Assembly: GCA_964630925.1 (NCBI GenBank)
Contig: CAZVZK010000055.1
Location: 1-61,256 of the forward strand
DNA length: 61,256 bases
Origin: RGDT01 sp964630925
GTDB lineage: Bacteria; Planctomycetota; Planctomycetia; Gemmatales; Gemmataceae
Reading direction: 5' to 3'
Below, piece by piece: positions 61,222 through 61,256 of this stretch (its first letter is position 1; the number at the start of each line of letters is the position of its first letter). The translations under genes were made by a program, and so were the position numbers. The notes beneath the pieces are model-generated. The model worked only from the letters and a program-made list of their open reading frames with translations, was not told where the DNA came from and did no database searches.

Positions 61222-61256
61222 GTCCGCACTTCCAGGACAGTAAGAATGTCCGGTGA
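61222..61256. mobile_element. possible terminal sequence of an insertion element
   Basis: Two near-identical motifs, AGAAATGTCCG and AAGAATGTCCG, occur within the last 32 bases with CCAGGACAG between them. Repeated short boxes like this are seen at ends of some transposons that bind transposase at several sites. The window ends before any transposase gene, so this remains a suggestion. Confidence 0.25.

Overview
The window is high-GC bacterial chromosome that looks like a planctomycete, most likely of the Gemmataceae. This is inferred from the gene families: a DUF1559 prepilin-type protein with an H-x9-DG-like C-terminus, DUF1501, DUF1573, DUF11 repeats, several secreted WD40 proteins, a ThuA-like protein, PEP-CTERM, TPR-CHAT proteases, a Hanks kinase with extra domains, and zinc-ribbon membrane proteins. 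No rRNA, tRNA or CRISPR array was seen.

Layout. 1-10132: the 3' part of a DUF11-repeat surface protein, a Cys-rich secreted protein and two tandem exported TPR-CHAT proteases. 10273-13809: recJ and a GT-C type membrane glycosyltransferase, separated by a strong heptamer inverted repeat. 13988-17481: a compact cassette (DUF1573 protein, membrane-anchored unknown, 13-Cys secreted peptide, DUF1559 prepilin) bracketed by a perfect 304-bp direct repeat of the glycosyltransferase 3' end. 17979-22337: an oxidative-stress group with an exported KatG, a polyketide-cyclase-like protein and ahpC-ahpD. 22480-26147: an SDR/DUF2867/membrane fusion, two small unknowns and a fasciclin protein. 26685-31058: a zinc-ribbon membrane protein, ThuA-like protein and FtsX permease. 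31068-42001: a long minus-strand chain of four secreted WD40 proteins running with ATGA overlaps or short gaps into eutB, eutC and an APC permease, which suggests ethanolamine catabolism without a microcompartment. 42108-48321: PEP-CTERM protein, solitary nuoM, a kinase-PilZ-TM-beta-helix fusion, csrA and a STAS protein.

48457-61256: a DUF1501 gene is cut at about 49473. From there to the right edge the content changes to phage-like genes: an anchored coiled-coil protein, a Gp88-like and DUF488-like pair, small regulators, HK97-type major capsid, HNH-like protein, portal, MuF-like head protein and a small-terminase-like protein. This is most simply the left part of a prophage or phage-derived element integrated into the DUF1501 gene. 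The right end, integrase and large terminase are not in the window.

Start codons were chosen by Shine-Dalgarno match, family N-terminus and gene junctions. Many longer antisense reading frames exist because of the high GC and were treated as shadows.
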